Shown here in pieces: positions 31,887-40,639 of a DNA stretch of 64,000 nucleotides (position 1 is its first letter; every line of letters begins with the position of its first letter). Origin of the DNA: Inquilinus ginsengisoli_B (GTDB lineage Bacteria > Pseudomonadota > Alphaproteobacteria > DSM-16000 > Inquilinaceae); assembly GCF_050434925.1 (NCBI RefSeq), contig NZ_JBNDJK010000001.1, positions 3,906,001 through 3,970,000 of the forward strand. Reading direction: 5' to 3'. The notes beneath the pieces were generated by a model that did not search any database, was not told the DNA's origin, and saw only the letters and a list, made by a program, of their open reading frames with translations. The position numbers and the translations under genes are program-made.

Positions 31887-32777
31887 ATGAGGATACCGTT
31901 CCGCGTCGGCCTGCTCGGCCTGTCGCTTGCCGTCCTGTCGCTGCCCGCGGCGGCGGACAAGCTGCAGGTCGTCACCAGCATCACCGTCCTCGCCGACATC
32001 GCGAAGCAGGTCGGCGGCGATACTGTCGAGGTCCGCAGCCTGGTCGGCCCCAATGGCGACGCCCATGTCTACGAGCCGACGCCGCAGGATGCCCAGGCGG
32101 TGACCAAGGCCAATCTCGTCGTCGTCAACGGGCTGGAGCTCGAGGGCTGGATGGACCGGCTGGTCGCCGCCTCCGGCACCAAGGCCACGGTCGTCGTCGC
32201 CACCGAGGGCGTGCCGACCCGGAAGATGGACGAGGACGGGCAGGAGATCACCGACCCGCACGCCTGGAACAGCGCGGCCAACGGCGCGATCTACGCCGCC
32301 AACATCACCAAGGCGCTGACCGTCGCCGACCCGGCCCACGCCGCGACCTACCAGGCCAACGGCGCCAAATACGAGGCCGAGCTGAAGGCGCTGGACGCCT
32401 GGGCCCGCAGCGAGGTGGCGGCCATCCCGGCGGCCAAGCGCAAGGTCATCACCAGCCACGACGCCTTCGGCTATCTCGGCGCCGCCTATGGCATCGAGTT
32501 CCACGCCCCGGTCGGCTTCTCGACCGAGAGCGAGGCCTCGGCCGGCGACATCGCCAAGCTGATCGACCAGATCAAGCAGGAGCACATCAAGGCGGTGTTC
32601 ATCGAGAACGCCACCGACCCGCGCCTGGTGCAGCAGGTGGCCAAGGCCTCCGGCGCCGAGATGGGCGGCGAGCTCTATGCCGAGGCGCTGTCGACCGAAG
32701 ACGGGCCGGCTTCGACTTATGCGAAGATGTTTCGATATAACATTTCGCTTCTGGTCGCGGGGATGAAGCAGAACTGA
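31887..32777 (+). CDS. znuA: Zinc ABC transporter substrate-binding protein (ZnuA/AztC-like)
   Basis: The 296-residue precursor has a signal peptide ending PAAA, then a cluster-9 metal-binding protein. Ligand histidines are visible at H60 (GDAHVYEPTPQD), H125 (TDPHAWNS) and H191 (TSHDAFGYL), with an acidic residue expected near FIENATDP. The loop before H125 has no histidine-rich tract, unlike classical ZnuA and more like AztC or the manganese proteins. Zinc is preferred because of the Zur box and COG0523 context; manganese cannot be excluded from sequence. Confidence 0.88.
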   Translation: MRIPFRVGLLGLSLAVLSLPAAADKLQVVTSITVLADIAKQVGGDTVEVRSLVGPNGDAHVYEPTPQDAQAVTKANLVVVNGLELEGWMDRLVAASGTKATVVVATEGVPTRKMDEDGQEITDPHAWNSAANGAIYAANITKALTVADPAHAATYQANGAKYEAELKALDAWARSEVAAIPAAKRKVITSHDAFGYLGAAYGIEFHAPVGFSTESEASAGDIAKLIDQIKQEHIKAVFIENATDPRLVQQVAKASGAEMGGELYAEALSTEDGPASTYAKMFRYNISLLVAGMKQN

Positions 32778-32910
32778 AGAGCACATGAGTGGCGAGTCCG
32801 GCGATCATTCGCCGGGCTCGCGAGCGTTTCGGGATCGTGAAATGGCCGGGGTTTCCTGGCAATCAGGGGATGATTGTGCTATCTAATGACATCCATTGCT
32901 GGAGTTCCTC

Positions 32911-33180
32911 ATGCCGAATGTCAGCCTCGGGCCTCATTTTGAGCGCTTCGTCCAGGAGCAGCTGACGGGTGGGCGGTACCAGAACGCCAGCGAAGTGGTG
33001 CGTGCCGGGCTGCGGCTTCTGGAGGATTTCGAGGCGAGCCGGAGCGAAAGGCTGGCTACGATCCGCGATCAGCTCGCCGCAGCGGCCGCCAACCCCCAGC
33101 GGCTGACCGCCGAAGAGGTCTCGGAAAGCCTGAACGAGTTGGATCGGGAGATCGCGGGCCTTCGCGGCGATGCCGCTTAG
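32911..33180 (+). CDS. parD: ParD-type antitoxin (ribbon-helix-helix)
   Basis: The 89-residue protein begins MPNVSLGPHFERFVQEQLTGGRYQNASEVVRAGLRLLED, the ribbon-helix-helix DNA-binding domain of ParD antitoxins, followed by a charged toxin-binding tail. ATG at 32911 follows GGAG; a start five codons earlier is possible. The end overlaps parE by 11 bases, so translation is coupled. The antitoxin would repress the operon and neutralise ParE. Confidence 0.93.
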   Translation: MPNVSLGPHFERFVQEQLTGGRYQNASEVVRAGLRLLEDFEASRSERLATIRDQLAAAAANPQRLTAEEVSESLNELDREIAGLRGDAA

Positions 33181-33493
33181 GCTTGTCTATACGCCGGACG
33201 CGCTGGCAGATCTGCGTTCAATCTTACGCCACATCGCCGACGACAACCCATCTGCAGCCCGCATCTTCGTCGGCGCAATCGAACAGCGCTGCCGGGATCT
33301 TTGCCGGCAACCCCATCTGGGGCGCGCCAGAGAGGATCTTGGGATCGGACTGAGAATCGTCCCATTCCGCCGGCGGGTCGTCATCGCGTACCGGACTGAA
33401 GGCGTTGACCTCGCAATCCTCCGGGTTTTCTACGGCGGGCGCGACTACGAGGCGCTGCTGGGCGGGCAGATGGGTCTGTCCGAGAACGCCTAA
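33170..33493 (+). CDS. parE: ParE/RelE-superfamily toxin
   Basis: The 107-residue toxin has the family core LVYTPDALADLRSILRHIADDNPSAARIFVGAI and the C-terminal strand VPFRRRVVIAYRTEGVDLAILRVFYGGRDY. ParE toxins usually poison DNA gyrase, while RelE-like members cut mRNA; the RVFYGGRDYEALL end favours ParE. Its stop codon overlaps by a few bases with the convergent YcjF-like gene. Confidence 0.92.
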   Translation: MPLRLVYTPDALADLRSILRHIADDNPSAARIFVGAIEQRCRDLCRQPHLGRAREDLGIGLRIVPFRRRVVIAYRTEGVDLAILRVFYGGRDYEALLGGQMGLSENA

Positions 33494-34515
33494 TCCCTCC
33501 CCTTCGGCGCCGCCTCCGCCCCGAAGATCGCCTTGGCCAGGCTCATCGTGCCGGGCGGGGTGTCGCGCAGATAGGGTAGGGGGCGGCACACCTTCATCGC
33601 GGCGACGCCGATGCGGACGCTGAGGATGCCGTTGATCGCGCCCTCGCCGGCGCGGCGGCCGAAGGCGCGCAAGAGGCCGGCGCCGAGGAAGTCGCCGAGA
33701 TAGTCGTTGGCTGCCTCGATGCCGCCGGCGATCAAGAGCGTCGTCGCCACCCGCCGGATCAGCGCCAGCGTCGCGAACAGGCCGGGGCGGAAGCCCTGGA
33801 TCTCGGCGATTCGCCGGATCATCCGCAGGTTCAAGGCACCCGATGCCACCATGTCGACGATGGCGAAGGGCGTGACCGTGGTGATCAGCGCCGTGCGCCG
33901 GGCCGTGGCGGCGATGGCGGCGCGGCAGGCGGCGTCGATCGGCCGCTGGGCGTGCAGCTCCAGGAGGGCGATCAGCTCCGCCGGGTCGCGCAGCTCGTCG
34001 CGCTCGCGTTCCAGCCGGGCCAGGCCGTCGGCCGCCGGACCGTCGCCGTGCAGCCGGCGGAAACGGGCGATCACGGCGTCAGCCGCGGCGGCGTCGCCGC
34101 CCGCCGCCGCCCGGCCCTGGCTGCGGATCTCCTCGACTCGGCCGAGCCGGCGCAGCGCCAGCAGCTCCCACCCCGCCCAAACGAGAATCCCGGCCCCGGC
34201 CACGGCCAGCAGCGCCAGCGTGGCGGCCTGCAGCGGCCCGCCCTGGTTCAAGAGGTCGGTGACCAGCCGCTCGACCCACAGGCCGATGCCCAGGCCGATC
34301 AGCCCGACCAGCGCTCCGAAGGCGATGCGCAGCGCCACGCTGCCGGGGCTGCGGCGCCGGCGCAGCCCGGGGTCGATCGCGTCGGGCGCGGCCGGAACCG
34401 GCGCATCCTCCACCGCCACCGCCTCGGCCTGGTCGAGCGCGAACACGGCCGGCGGCCGGCGAGACGCGCGCTCCGGCTCCGGCGGCTGGTCCAGGATCAG
34501 TGGCGGGCGGCTCAC
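33490..34515 (-). CDS. UPF0283/YcjF family membrane protein (DUF697)
   Basis: The 341-residue inner-membrane protein has a disordered proline-rich N-terminus, two spans around 65-130 (VALRIAFGALVGLIGLGIGLWV and AATLALLAVAGAGILVWAGWELL) and a C-terminal DUF697 region containing VTPFAIVDMVASGALNLRMIRRIAEIQGF. It is paired with the upstream ycjX-like gene with a four-base overlap, as in enterobacteria where ycjXF belong to the phage-shock regulon. The function is unknown. Confidence 0.93.
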   Translation of the reverse strand: MSRPPLILDQPPEPERASRRPPAVFALDQAEAVAVEDAPVPAAPDAIDPGLRRRRSPGSVALRIAFGALVGLIGLGIGLWVERLVTDLLNQGGPLQAATLALLAVAGAGILVWAGWELLALRRLGRVEEIRSQGRAAAGGDAAAADAVIARFRRLHGDGPAADGLARLERERDELRDPAELIALLELHAQRPIDAACRAAIAATARRTALITTVTPFAIVDMVASGALNLRMIRRIAEIQGFRPGLFATLALIRRVATTLLIAGGIEAANDYLGDFLGAGLLRAFGRRAGEGAINGILSVRIGVAAMKVCRPLPYLRDTPPGTMSLAKAIFGAEAAPKGRD

Positions 34516-35885
34516 GCCAGATCCTCGCCGATCAGGAACTGCAGCGCCCCGTCCAGCCGGATATGCGGCCAGGGCTGGCCGTCGACGCCGAGATCGGCCG
34601 GCGGCAGGAAGCGCTGGGCGCCGAAGCGGCCGCCGCCGCGGGCCTCGCGCAGGCTGCGCGGCAGCGCGCCGGGATAGGCCGCGACCGGCTTGCCGCCCGG
34701 CTCGATCACCCCGGCGACGCAGCGCAAGGTCTCGCCCTCATGCTTGACGTCGACCTCGCGGGTGGCGCGCAGCGAGGCGATCGCCATCGACCGGGCGGTG
34801 GCGCCCTGGAAGGCGGTGCGGAGGACGCTCTGCTGCAGCAGCTCGTCCATCAGCCCGACCAGCGGCTCATGCCCGTTGCGCGGCAGGTGGTCGGCCTTGG
34901 TGGCGGCGAACAGCACGCGGCGGATGCGAGACTCGAACGGCCACAGCCAGTTGATGCCGCCGGTCTTGAAGCAGGTCAGGATGTCGTCCATGGCCCGGCC
35001 CAGATCGTCCAGACTCTCCGGCCCGGCGGCGAGATGGGCCAGCAGGTCGACCAGCACGATCTGGCGGTCCAGCCGGCTGAAATGGTCGTTGAAGAAGGGG
35101 CGAATCACCTTGGCCTTGTAGGCCTCGAACCGCTCCTCCATCAGCCGCCACAGTGACCCGCGCGGCGTCTCGCGCGGCCGTGGCAGCGGGCAGAAGGTGA
35201 GGGCGGGGGACCCCTCCAGGTCGCCCGGCAGCAGGAAGCGGCCAGGCTGCAGCCGGCTCAAGGGGATCGCATGGGTGCGGCAGGCGCGCAGATAATCGGT
35301 GTACAGCCGCGCCGCCTCGATCGCGGCGGTCTCCTCGGCCGGCCCGGCGGGGTCGAGCCTGGCGACGGCGTCGCGCCAGCCCTGCGACAGCGGCGCCCGC
35401 ACGCCGGCCGTCGCCAGGGCCATCGCCTCCTCGGCCCAGCCGGCGTAGTCGCGCTCCAGCAGCGGCAGGTCGATCAGCCATTCGCCGGGATAGTCGAAGA
35501 TGTCGAGATGCAGCACCTGGTCGCCGAGCAGGCTGCGCAGGCCGCTCTTCGGGGCGAAGCGCAGCGACAGGCGCAGCTCGGCGACGTTGCGGGTGCCGGC
35601 CGGCCAGTCCGGGTGCCCGCCGGCGCCGGTCAGCCGCGCCACCGCCTCCTCATAGGCGAAGCGCGGCAGCTCGAGATGCGGCTGCGGCCGCAGCACCGCC
35701 GCGCGCAGCCGGTCCTCGGCCACGGCGTCGAGCAGCCCGAAGCGCCGCGGATCGGTCAGCCCGTGCACCAGCGCGGCGATGAACACCGATTTGCCGGAAC
35801 GGCTCAGCCCGGTGACGCCGAGGCGGATGCGACGGTCGAACAGCTCGCCGGCCCGATCGAGTAGGTCGGTGGGGAACAGCTCCAT
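34512..35885 (-). CDS. YcjX family GTP-binding protein (DUF463)
   Basis: The 457-residue protein carries a P-loop in LGVTGLSRSGKSVFIAALVHGL (about 23-44), the DIFDYPGEWLIDLPLL segment typical of YcjX, and VLFAATKADHLPR for guanine recognition. YcjX binds GTP and is linked to envelope stress; its precise role is open. It overlaps the ycjF-like gene and is divergent from the DUF218 gene. Confidence 0.94.
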   Translation of the reverse strand: MELFPTDLLDRAGELFDRRIRLGVTGLSRSGKSVFIAALVHGLTDPRRFGLLDAVAEDRLRAAVLRPQPHLELPRFAYEEAVARLTGAGGHPDWPAGTRNVAELRLSLRFAPKSGLRSLLGDQVLHLDIFDYPGEWLIDLPLLERDYAGWAEEAMALATAGVRAPLSQGWRDAVARLDPAGPAEETAAIEAARLYTDYLRACRTHAIPLSRLQPGRFLLPGDLEGSPALTFCPLPRPRETPRGSLWRLMEERFEAYKAKVIRPFFNDHFSRLDRQIVLVDLLAHLAAGPESLDDLGRAMDDILTCFKTGGINWLWPFESRIRRVLFAATKADHLPRNGHEPLVGLMDELLQQSVLRTAFQGATARSMAIASLRATREVDVKHEGETLRCVAGVIEPGGKPVAAYPGALPRSLREARGGGRFGAQRFLPPADLGVDGQPWPHIRLDGALQFLIGEDLA

Positions 35886-36033
35886 GAACGGGCGACGGGC
35901 TCCGGTGGCCTGGGACGTATAGCCTAGCCCATGTGCGGACGCGGCGTCTCCGCGTCAACCCGCGCATGGCCCCGCGGGTTGCATCTTCGGCCGCAATCCG
36001 CCATTGCTCGGAAGGGCACTGGGTGGGGGCGCT

Positions 36034-36822
36034 GTGTTCTTCTTCCTGTCGAAACTGATCTGGTTCTTCATCCAGCCGCTCGGCGTCTTGCTGCTGGCGC
36101 TGCTGGCGGTGATGGCCGGATTCCTGTTCCGCTCGCGGCGCCTGGCGCGGCGCCTGGCGATCGCCACGGCCATCGGCTTCGCCGCGATCTGCCTGCTGCC
36201 GGTCGGCGATCTCATCATGCTGCCGCTGGAGAACCGGTTTCAGAAGCCGGACCGGCTGCCGGCGACGCTGGACGGGATCATCGTCCTCGGCGGGGCCGAG
36301 GAGAACAGGATGTCCGGCGCGCGTGGCGAGCCGTCGCTGAACAACGCTGCCGAGCGGCTGTTCGCGGCCCTCGATCTGGCTCGCCGCTACCCCGATACGC
36401 CGGTGGTGTTCTCCGGCGGGCTCGGCGATCCGTGGAACGGCATCCCGCCGCAATCGGACATCTTCCGCGACGCCATGATGATGGCGGGGCTGCCGGAACA
36501 GCGGATGATCCTGGAAGGACAGGCCCGCAACACCGACGAGACCATCTGGCTGCTGAAGCAGATGCTGCAGCCGCAAGCCGGGCAGCATTGGGTGGTGGTC
36601 ACCAGCGCCTATCACATGCCACGGTCGATGGGCCTGTTCGCCAAGGCCGGCTGGGAGGTGGTGCCTTGGCCGGTCGACTATTACGGCCTGCCGCCGCAGC
36701 TGTTGCCCAGGGCCAATCTGGTCGAACAGATGGCGGTGCTGAACATCGCGTTGCACGAATGGGTCGGTCTGCTTGCCTACTGGGCGACGGACCGCATCGA
36801 CACGCTGTTCCCTGGCCCCTGA
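36034..36822 (+). CDS. YdcF/ElyC-like DUF218 domain membrane protein
   Basis: The product of about 262 residues has two N-terminal membrane spans (LIWFFIQPLGVLLLALLAVMAGFLF and IATAIGFAAICLLPVG) followed by a periplasmic DUF218 domain: DGIIVLGGAEENR, PVVFSGGLGDP, MILEGQARNTDETIWLLK and VVVTSAYHMPRSMGLF. ElyC-type members affect peptidoglycan or lipid-carrier homeostasis. I chose GTG at 36034 behind GGTGGGGG; a TTG ten codons earlier is the alternative. Confidence 0.9.
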   Translation: MFFFLSKLIWFFIQPLGVLLLALLAVMAGFLFRSRRLARRLAIATAIGFAAICLLPVGDLIMLPLENRFQKPDRLPATLDGIIVLGGAEENRMSGARGEPSLNNAAERLFAALDLARRYPDTPVVFSGGLGDPWNGIPPQSDIFRDAMMMAGLPEQRMILEGQARNTDETIWLLKQMLQPQAGQHWVVVTSAYHMPRSMGLFAKAGWEVVPWPVDYYGLPPQLLPRANLVEQMAVLNIALHEWVGLLAYWATDRIDTLFPGP

Positions 36823-36863
36823 TCGGGCGGCTATAGCTGGGGCATCGCCGCCCCGAGGACGCC

Positions 36864-37502
36864 ATGGCCAGCCCCGACTTCCCGTCCGAGTTCCGTGACC
36901 GTTTCACCGAGCTGCTGCGCTGGCGCCGCGACGTCCGCCGCTTCCGCCGCGACCCGCTGCCACCGGGGCTGCTGGACCGGCTGCTCGACCTCGCCTGCCT
37001 GGCTCCCTCGGTCGGCAACAGCCAGCCCTGGCGCTTCGTCCTGGTCGAGGACGAGGTGCGGCGGGCCGCGGTGCGAACCGTGTTCGGCCACTGCAACGAC
37101 ACTGCCGCCTCCGGCTATGAGGGCGAGCGCGCGGCGCATTACCGCCGGCTGAAGCTGGCGGGGCTGGAGGAGGCGCCGGTTCAGCTCGCGGTGTTCTGCG
37201 ACCGGTCGACCGGGCAGGGGCACGGGCTGGGCCGGCAGACCATGCCGGAGACGCTGGACCATTCTGCCGTCACCGCCATCCATACGCTGTGGCTGGCCGC
37301 CCGGATCGAGGGCGTCGGGCTCGGCTGGGTCTCGATCCTGGAACCGCAGGCGGTGGCGGCGCTGCTCGACGTGCCGCCGGACTGGCATCTGATCGGCTAT
37401 CTCTGCCTTGGTTTTCCGGAGTCGGAGGAGCCGGTGCCGGAACTGGAACGCGATGGCTGGCAATCCCGGCTCGGCGCCTGCCGCGGAGTGCTGCGGCGAT
37501 AG
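36864..37502 (+). CDS. bluB: 5,6-dimethylbenzimidazole synthase BluB
   Basis: BluB cannibalises reduced FMN with oxygen to make the lower ligand of vitamin B12. The 212-residue nitroreductase-fold protein has FRDRFTELLRWRRDVRRFRRDPLP at the N-terminus, APSVGNSQPWRF (FMN contact, about 46-57) and ARIEGVGLGWVSIL, all diagnostic of BluB. It is not beside other cobalamin genes, but the window also holds a cobalt transporter under a B12 riboswitch, so the organism clearly makes B12. Confidence 0.95.
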   Translation: MASPDFPSEFRDRFTELLRWRRDVRRFRRDPLPPGLLDRLLDLACLAPSVGNSQPWRFVLVEDEVRRAAVRTVFGHCNDTAASGYEGERAAHYRRLKLAGLEEAPVQLAVFCDRSTGQGHGLGRQTMPETLDHSAVTAIHTLWLAARIEGVGLGWVSILEPQAVAALLDVPPDWHLIGYLCLGFPESEEPVPELERDGWQSRLGACRGVLRR

Positions 37503-37511
37503 CGGCGCGGC

Positions 37512-37557
37512 TTGACACCCGAACGAGGGCTGGACGATTGTATCTGGTGGGATACAA
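37512..37557 (+). promoter_or_regulatory. Promoter with overlapping operator for the second sugar importer
   Basis: A perfect -35 TTGACA at 37512-37517 faces a -10 region overlapped by an inverted repeat, TTGTATC (37538-37544) and GATACAA (37551-37557), spaced by six bases. The position suits a repressor blocking polymerase. The importer gene starts about 85 bp downstream. No regulator is adjacent. Confidence 0.6.
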
Positions 37558-37640
37558 ATGTTTACCAAGGGCGCGGTCGGGATCTTGCCACGCAGGCGAT
37601 AACGGCCGAGCATGAGATGCCAGAAAGGGAGGCGAACCCA

Positions 37641-38969
37641 ATGAAGAAGCTATTGTTTTCCGGCGCCGCGATCGCTGCGCTGCTGACTGCCGGCCAAGCC
37701 ATGGCCTGGAGCCTGAAGGAGGCGGCGGAGCCCTTCAAGGGCACCACGATCAAGGCGATCTTCCTCGACCGGCCGGGCTATCGCGCCGCGATCCAGCTGC
37801 TGCCGCAATTCGAGCAGGAGACCGGGATCAAGGTCGAATACGAAATCCTGCCCTATGAAAACAGCCGCGAGCGCGAAGTCCTTGATTTCACGGCCGGCGG
37901 CGAAATCGACGTGGTCCTGACCGACGTCGTCTGGATCGGCGAATATGCCGACAGCGGCTGGCTGGTGCCGCTGAAGAAGTTCACCGACGACCCGGCCCTG
38001 GCCGATCCGGCGCTGAACCTGAAGGGCTTCTTCCCGATCCTGCTGGAGAGCTTCGGCACCTGGAACAAGGAACTGTACGGCCTGCCCTTCGACAATTATT
38101 CGGGCCTGCTGTTCTACAACAAGTGCATGCTCAAGGATGCCGGCTTCGACAAGCCGCCGGCCACCTGGGACGAGCTGCTGACCACTTACGGGCCGAAGCT
38201 CACCCATGACGGCAAGTACGCCTACGCCCTGCAGTCGCGCCGCGGCGAGACCCAGTCGGCCGACAGCTTCATGCGCGTGCTGTGGCCCTTCGGCGGGTCG
38301 CTGCTGAACGCCGACTTCAAGTCCAATCTCACCTCCGTCGAGTCGCAGAAGGGGCTGAAGTTCCGGCAGGATCTGATGAAGATCATGCCGCCGGGCATCG
38401 TCGACTACGACCACGCCGAGGCGGTGAACGCCCTGGCCCAGGGGCAGGTGGCGATGATCACCGAATGGTCGTCGTTCTATTCGACCCTGGTCGACCCGGC
38501 GACCTCGAAGCTGGGCGACTGCCTCGGCGTCGCCACCGAGCCGAAGGGCGAGGCCGGGCTGAAGCCGGCGCTGGGCGGCTTCTCGCTCGGCGTCGCGTCG
38601 CAGGCCAGCGAGGCGGAGCAGAAGGCCTCCTGGCTGTTCATCCAGTGGGTGACGTCGGAGGCGATGGCCAAGCCCTATGTCGAGGCCGGCGGCGTCTCCG
38701 GCCGCACCGCGATCTATGACGACCCGGCGATCAAGGCGAAATACGCCTTCGTCGAGCCGACCGTGGCGTCCTGGCAGGGCGGCGTGCCATCGTTCCGGCC
38801 GCGCTTCCCGGAATGGCCGGCGATCTCAGAGATCGTCGCCGAATTCGGCACCAAGATCATGCTGGGCGAGGAGACCACGGAATCCGGCGCCCAGAAGATC
38901 GGCGAGCGCATGGAGGCGGTGCTGCAGAAGGCCGGCTACTACGACGGCAAGAAGGAGAAGCTGCAGTAG
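37641..38969 (+). CDS. Sugar ABC transporter substrate-binding protein (family 1)
   Basis: The 442-residue precursor has a signal peptide MKKLLFSGAAIAALLTAGQAMA, then a binding protein with LDRPGYRAAIQLLPQFEQETGIKVEYEILPYEN, YGLPFDNYSGLLFYNKCMLKDAG and SWLFIQWVTSEAMAKPYVEAGG. GGGAGG precedes the ATG. It is periplasmic and feeds the two permeases at 39.8-41.5 kb. The sugar is unknown; homologues of this type often take sugar alcohols or mannose-like sugars. Confidence 0.93.
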   Translation: MKKLLFSGAAIAALLTAGQAMAWSLKEAAEPFKGTTIKAIFLDRPGYRAAIQLLPQFEQETGIKVEYEILPYENSREREVLDFTAGGEIDVVLTDVVWIGEYADSGWLVPLKKFTDDPALADPALNLKGFFPILLESFGTWNKELYGLPFDNYSGLLFYNKCMLKDAGFDKPPATWDELLTTYGPKLTHDGKYAYALQSRRGETQSADSFMRVLWPFGGSLLNADFKSNLTSVESQKGLKFRQDLMKIMPPGIVDYDHAEAVNALAQGQVAMITEWSSFYSTLVDPATSKLGDCLGVATEPKGEAGLKPALGGFSLGVASQASEAEQKASWLFIQWVTSEAMAKPYVEAGGVSGRTAIYDDPAIKAKYAFVEPTVASWQGGVPSFRPRFPEWPAISEIVAEFGTKIMLGEETTESGAQKIGERMEAVLQKAGYYDGKKEKLQ

Positions 38970-39011
38970 GCTGGCCTGAGGGTTGGGCTGTCACCGGGTG
39001 GTCGTTTCGCG

Positions 39012-39144
39012 TTGCCTCTCCCGCTTGCGGGAGAGGTCGGAGACGCGAAGCGGCTCCGGGTGAGGGCCCTTTCCCTCCGCCTGTGCCAGCCCTCACCCGG
39101 TCGTCCTGCGGACGCCCGACCTCTCCCGCAAGCGGGAGAGGCAA
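39012..39144. repeat. Long inverted repeat (type D) inside the importer operon
   Basis: The arms TTGCCTCTCCCGCTTGCGGG and its inverse CCCGCAAGCGGGAGAGGCAA close a structure of about 133 bases. Each arm is itself a hairpin (CTCTCCCGC-TT-GCGGGAGAG), and inner segments CCGGGTGAGGGC / GCCCTCACCCGG also pair. It sits between the binding-protein gene and the SIS gene and may stabilise the upstream mRNA or set relative expression. Confidence 0.85.
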
Positions 39145-39180
39145 AACAACGAACCGACGATCGTGATCGGAGACCACCCC

Positions 39181-39747
39181 ATGCCCGACAGCCTGGGCGC
39201 CCTGGCGGACGGGGCGCTGGACGAGATCCGCGGCGTCTTCGGCCGGCTCGCCCCCGGCGCGATCGAACCGGTGCTCGACGCCCTGGCCGGCGCCCATCGA
39301 ATCGTCTGCCACGGCGTCGGCCGCGAGGGGCTGATGATGCGGGCGCTGGCCATGCGCCTGTACCATCTCGGCCTCGACGCCCATGTCGCCGGCGACATGT
39401 CGGCGCCGCCGGTCGGGCCGGGCGACCTGCTGGCGGTCAGCGCCGGGCCGGGCGGCTTCGCCACCATCGACGGGCTGATGCGCATCGCCCGCGACGCCGG
39501 GGCACACACCCTCCTGTTCACCGCCCAGCCGCAGGGCAGCGCCGCCGCTCTGGCCGACACCGTCTTCGTGCTGCCGGCCCAGACGATGGCGAATGATACA
39601 GGCCCCGCCGTCGCCTCGGTGCTGCCCATGGGCAGCCTGTACGAGGGCGCGCAATTCCTGCTGTTCGAGCTGGTCGTGCTGCAGCTGCGCGACCGGCTCG
39701 GCGTCGCGCCCGAGGCGATGCGGGCCCGGCACACCAATCTCGAGTAG
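39181..39747 (+). CDS. SIS domain protein, 6-phospho-3-hexuloisomerase-like
   Basis: The 188-residue protein is a minimal SIS domain in the 6-phospho-3-hexuloisomerase (PHI) style: HRIVCHGVGREGLMMRALAMRLYHLGLDAHVAGDMSAPPVGPGDLLAVSAGPG. True PHI converts 3-hexulose-6-phosphate to fructose-6-phosphate in the RuMP pathway, but no hexulose-phosphate synthase is nearby, so another phosphosugar is likelier. ATG at 39181 follows GGAG. It lies between the binding protein and the permeases of a sugar importer. Confidence 0.85.
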   Translation: MPDSLGALADGALDEIRGVFGRLAPGAIEPVLDALAGAHRIVCHGVGREGLMMRALAMRLYHLGLDAHVAGDMSAPPVGPGDLLAVSAGPGGFATIDGLMRIARDAGAHTLLFTAQPQGSAAALADTVFVLPAQTMANDTGPAVASVLPMGSLYEGAQFLLFELVVLQLRDRLGVAPEAMRARHTNLE

Positions 39748-39751
39748 ACCT

Positions 39752-40639
39752 ATGTCGCACCGTCTCGACAGCCGCTGGACCCCGGTCTGGTTCCTCGCCC
39801 CGGCCGTGATCGCCCTGTTCGTGATCGGCATCTTCCCGACGCTCTACGCGCTGTGGAACTCGCTGCACCAGGTGATCCTGCCGAAGATCCCGCGCGAAGG
39901 GACGCCCTTCGTCGGCCTCGGCAACTACCTCGCGGTGCTGACCGATCCGACCTTCTGGGACGCGCTCGGCCGTACGCTCGTGTTCCTGGCCATCGTGCTG
40001 CCGGCGGAGCTGCTGCTGGGCTTGGGCGTCGCCCTGCTGCTGCACAAGCCGGGCCTGCCACTGCTGAAGACCCTGGCCCGGCTCAGCCTGGTCATCCCGA
40101 TGGCCACCACCTATGCCGTGGTCGGGCTGATCGGCCGGCTGATCTTCAACCGCGACTTCGGCGTGGTGAACTGGTTCCTCGGCCTGGTCGGGATCGGCCC
40201 GGTCGAATGGCTGGGCGACCCGACCTGGGCCTTCGTCTCGATCGCGCTGATGGACATCTGGCAGTGGACGCCGTTCTGCGCCCTGGTGCTGCTGGCCGGG
40301 CTGACCATGGTGCCGCCGGAGATCGAGGAGGCGGCGCGGCTGGAGACGAAGCGGTTTCGGCATATCCTGCGCCATGTCCAGCTGCCGTTCCTGCTGCCCG
40401 GCATCACCGCCGTCCTGATCCTGCGCACGGCCGACACGCTGAAGCTGTTCGACATGATCTTCACCATGACCCGCGGTGGGCCGGGGGCGGCGACGGAGCT
40501 GATCTCGATCACCATCCAGCGCATCGGCTTCCGGGTGTTCGACCAGGGCGTCGCCTCGGCCCAGGCGATCCTGCTCCTGGTCCTCACCATCGTGCTGTCG
40601 CGGATGTATATCCGCCTCGTCTATCAGGAGGTCGAGTGA
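39752..40639 (+). CDS. Carbohydrate ABC transporter permease (MalF-like)
   Basis: The 295-residue inner-membrane protein has six spans and the EAA loop EIEEAARLETKRFRHILRHVQLPFLLPG. It starts four bases after the SIS gene and its stop overlaps the next permease by one base. The FIFTMTRGGPGAATELISITIQRIGFRVFDQG stretch is typical of sugar-importer permeases of this family. Confidence 0.92.
   Translation: MSHRLDSRWTPVWFLAPAVIALFVIGIFPTLYALWNSLHQVILPKIPREGTPFVGLGNYLAVLTDPTFWDALGRTLVFLAIVLPAELLLGLGVALLLHKPGLPLLKTLARLSLVIPMATTYAVVGLIGRLIFNRDFGVVNWFLGLVGIGPVEWLGDPTWAFVSIALMDIWQWTPFCALVLLAGLTMVPPEIEEAARLETKRFRHILRHVQLPFLLPGITAVLILRTADTLKLFDMIFTMTRGGPGAATELISITIQRIGFRVFDQGVASAQAILLLVLTIVLSRMYIRLVYQEVE

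Noticed and set aside
32720..32745. TTCGATATAACATTTCG within znuA as a third Zur box
   Set aside because: It lies in the last codons of znuA, is only weakly symmetric and precedes no zinc gene.
39012..39144. CRISPR-like repeats
   Set aside because: The repeats are inverted arms of one structure, not direct repeats with spacers; no cas gene is present.
39181..39747. RuMP-pathway 6-phospho-3-hexuloisomerase for formaldehyde fixation
   Set aside because: No hexulose-6-phosphate synthase or methanol genes are nearby; the sugar-importer context favours another substrate.
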